From NCBI RefSeq assembly GCF_025502585.1, contig NZ_CP106679.1, positions 1-64,000 of the forward strand: 64,000 bases of DNA. Reading direction: 5' to 3'. This DNA is from Reichenbachiella agarivorans (GTDB lineage: Bacteria > Bacteroidota > Bacteroidia > Cytophagales > Cyclobacteriaceae). Below are positions 63,669 to 64,000 of this stretch, piece after piece; position 1 is the stretch's first letter; each line of letters starts with the position of its first letter. The position numbers were made by a program, and so were the translations under genes. The notes beneath the pieces were generated by a model, which was not told the origin of the DNA, ran no database searches, and saw nothing but the letters and a program-made list of their open reading frames with translations.

Positions 63669-64000
63669 TTGAACAATCGCTCGATAAATGTGCCCTCCTA
63701 TTTGGGATTCCTAAGCAATCCCTTCATACAGCACGCATTGTTCTGGATCATTTACTTTGCGTTCAATTGGATTCGCTGGGGCAGTTTCTTTGACGACTAT
63801 GTGTATTCCTTCAAATCCAATCTCGTAGAGTTCCCTTTGCACATAGCTTTGGTGTATTTTACGGTGTACTTTCTGATGCCTCGATTATTACCTGATAAAA
63901 TTGGCTGGTTCATAATTGCGCTATTTGGAGTCACCTTATTTATCTCCTATCTCAAAATCATCATCACCTTCATCGCTGTGACGACTGATATATATAAAGA
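63669..64000 (+). CDS. LytS-type sensor histidine kinase, N-terminal part (runs off window)
   Basis: Partial, 110 codons to the window end without a stop. The frame is open from 63636. TTG 63669 is taken as the start, with TTG 63645 and GTG 63690 as alternatives; no ATG is available. The translation contains HALFWIIYFAFNWIRWGSFF, then DDYVYSFKSNLVEFPLHIALVYFTVYFLMPRLLPD and further hydrophobic segments. This is the layout of the membrane sensor part of Bacteroidota LytS/YehU-family kinases, which usually pair with a LytTR response regulator encoded next. The kinase domain lies outside the window. Confidence 0.8.
   Translation, partial: MNNRSINVPSYLGFLSNPFIQHALFWIIYFAFNWIRWGSFFDDYVYSFKSNLVEFPLHIALVYFTVYFLMPRLLPDKIGWFIIALFGVTLFISYLKIIITFIAVTTDIYK

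Overview
The window comes from a member of the Bacteroidota, most likely a marine-type Cytophagales. The evidence is two SusC/SusD pairs, bacillithiol synthesis (BshA), a DUF4494 protein, Bacteroidota-type promoters (TTTG, about 20 nt, then TAnnTTTG) before a few genes, moderate A+T and hardly any Shine-Dalgarno signal. The phylum is well supported; the order is inference.

Region by region. (1) 1-7380 is an accessory island. It holds a complete IS3-family element (1-1217), a secreted-protein gene split by one in-frame TGA (1321-2469), and a Hachiman anti-phage operon, hamA-hamB (2673-6853). Look-alike imperfect inverted-repeat spacers lie on both sides of that operon. (2) 7381-20619 is mostly core: transaldolase, transketolase, a lipoprotein acetylesterase, ferritin, a chemoreceptor, a thioredoxin-fold protein, a metallo-beta-lactamase-fold protein, an arginase-family protein lacking a canonical metal ligand, a SixA-type phosphatase and topA. 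(3) 20683-35732 is a pectin utilisation locus, all on the minus strand: susC, susD, a SusE/F-like lipoprotein, a terminator-like hairpin, then CE12, GH105, CE8, GH28, an esterase, DUF4861, a cupin and PL10. (4) 36273-51626 is core: tRNA-Cys, rpsA, an AAA/vWA pair, a fatty-acid hydroxylase-family protein, bshA, a GH3-like/beta-lactamase fusion, mutL (endonuclease motifs not recognisable), two rhomboid proteases, DUF4494 and an ATP10-like secreted protein. (5) 51865-53617 holds three tandem copies of a 54-55 residue lipoprotein gene on an exact 223-bp period. They are followed by a perfect 24-bp-stem inverted repeat touching the start codon of a TPR protein. (6) 53635-63382 is an amino-sugar locus on the minus strand: susC, susD, nagB fused to a PIG-L domain, a sodium:solute symporter and a ROK kinase. 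(7) From 63669 a LytS-type sensor kinase begins and runs off the window.

How the genes work together. The pectin locus reads as a full surface-to-periplasm route: SusC/D import, deacetylation by CE12 and the esterase, demethylation by CE8, backbone cleavage by PL10 and GH28, and unsaturated-disaccharide cleavage by GH105. The second locus would bring in and process amino sugars through NagB. Hachiman pairs a nuclease-fold sensor or effector with a helicase. The part least explained by known systems is the triplicated lipopeptide, hairpin and TPR block at 51787-53617.
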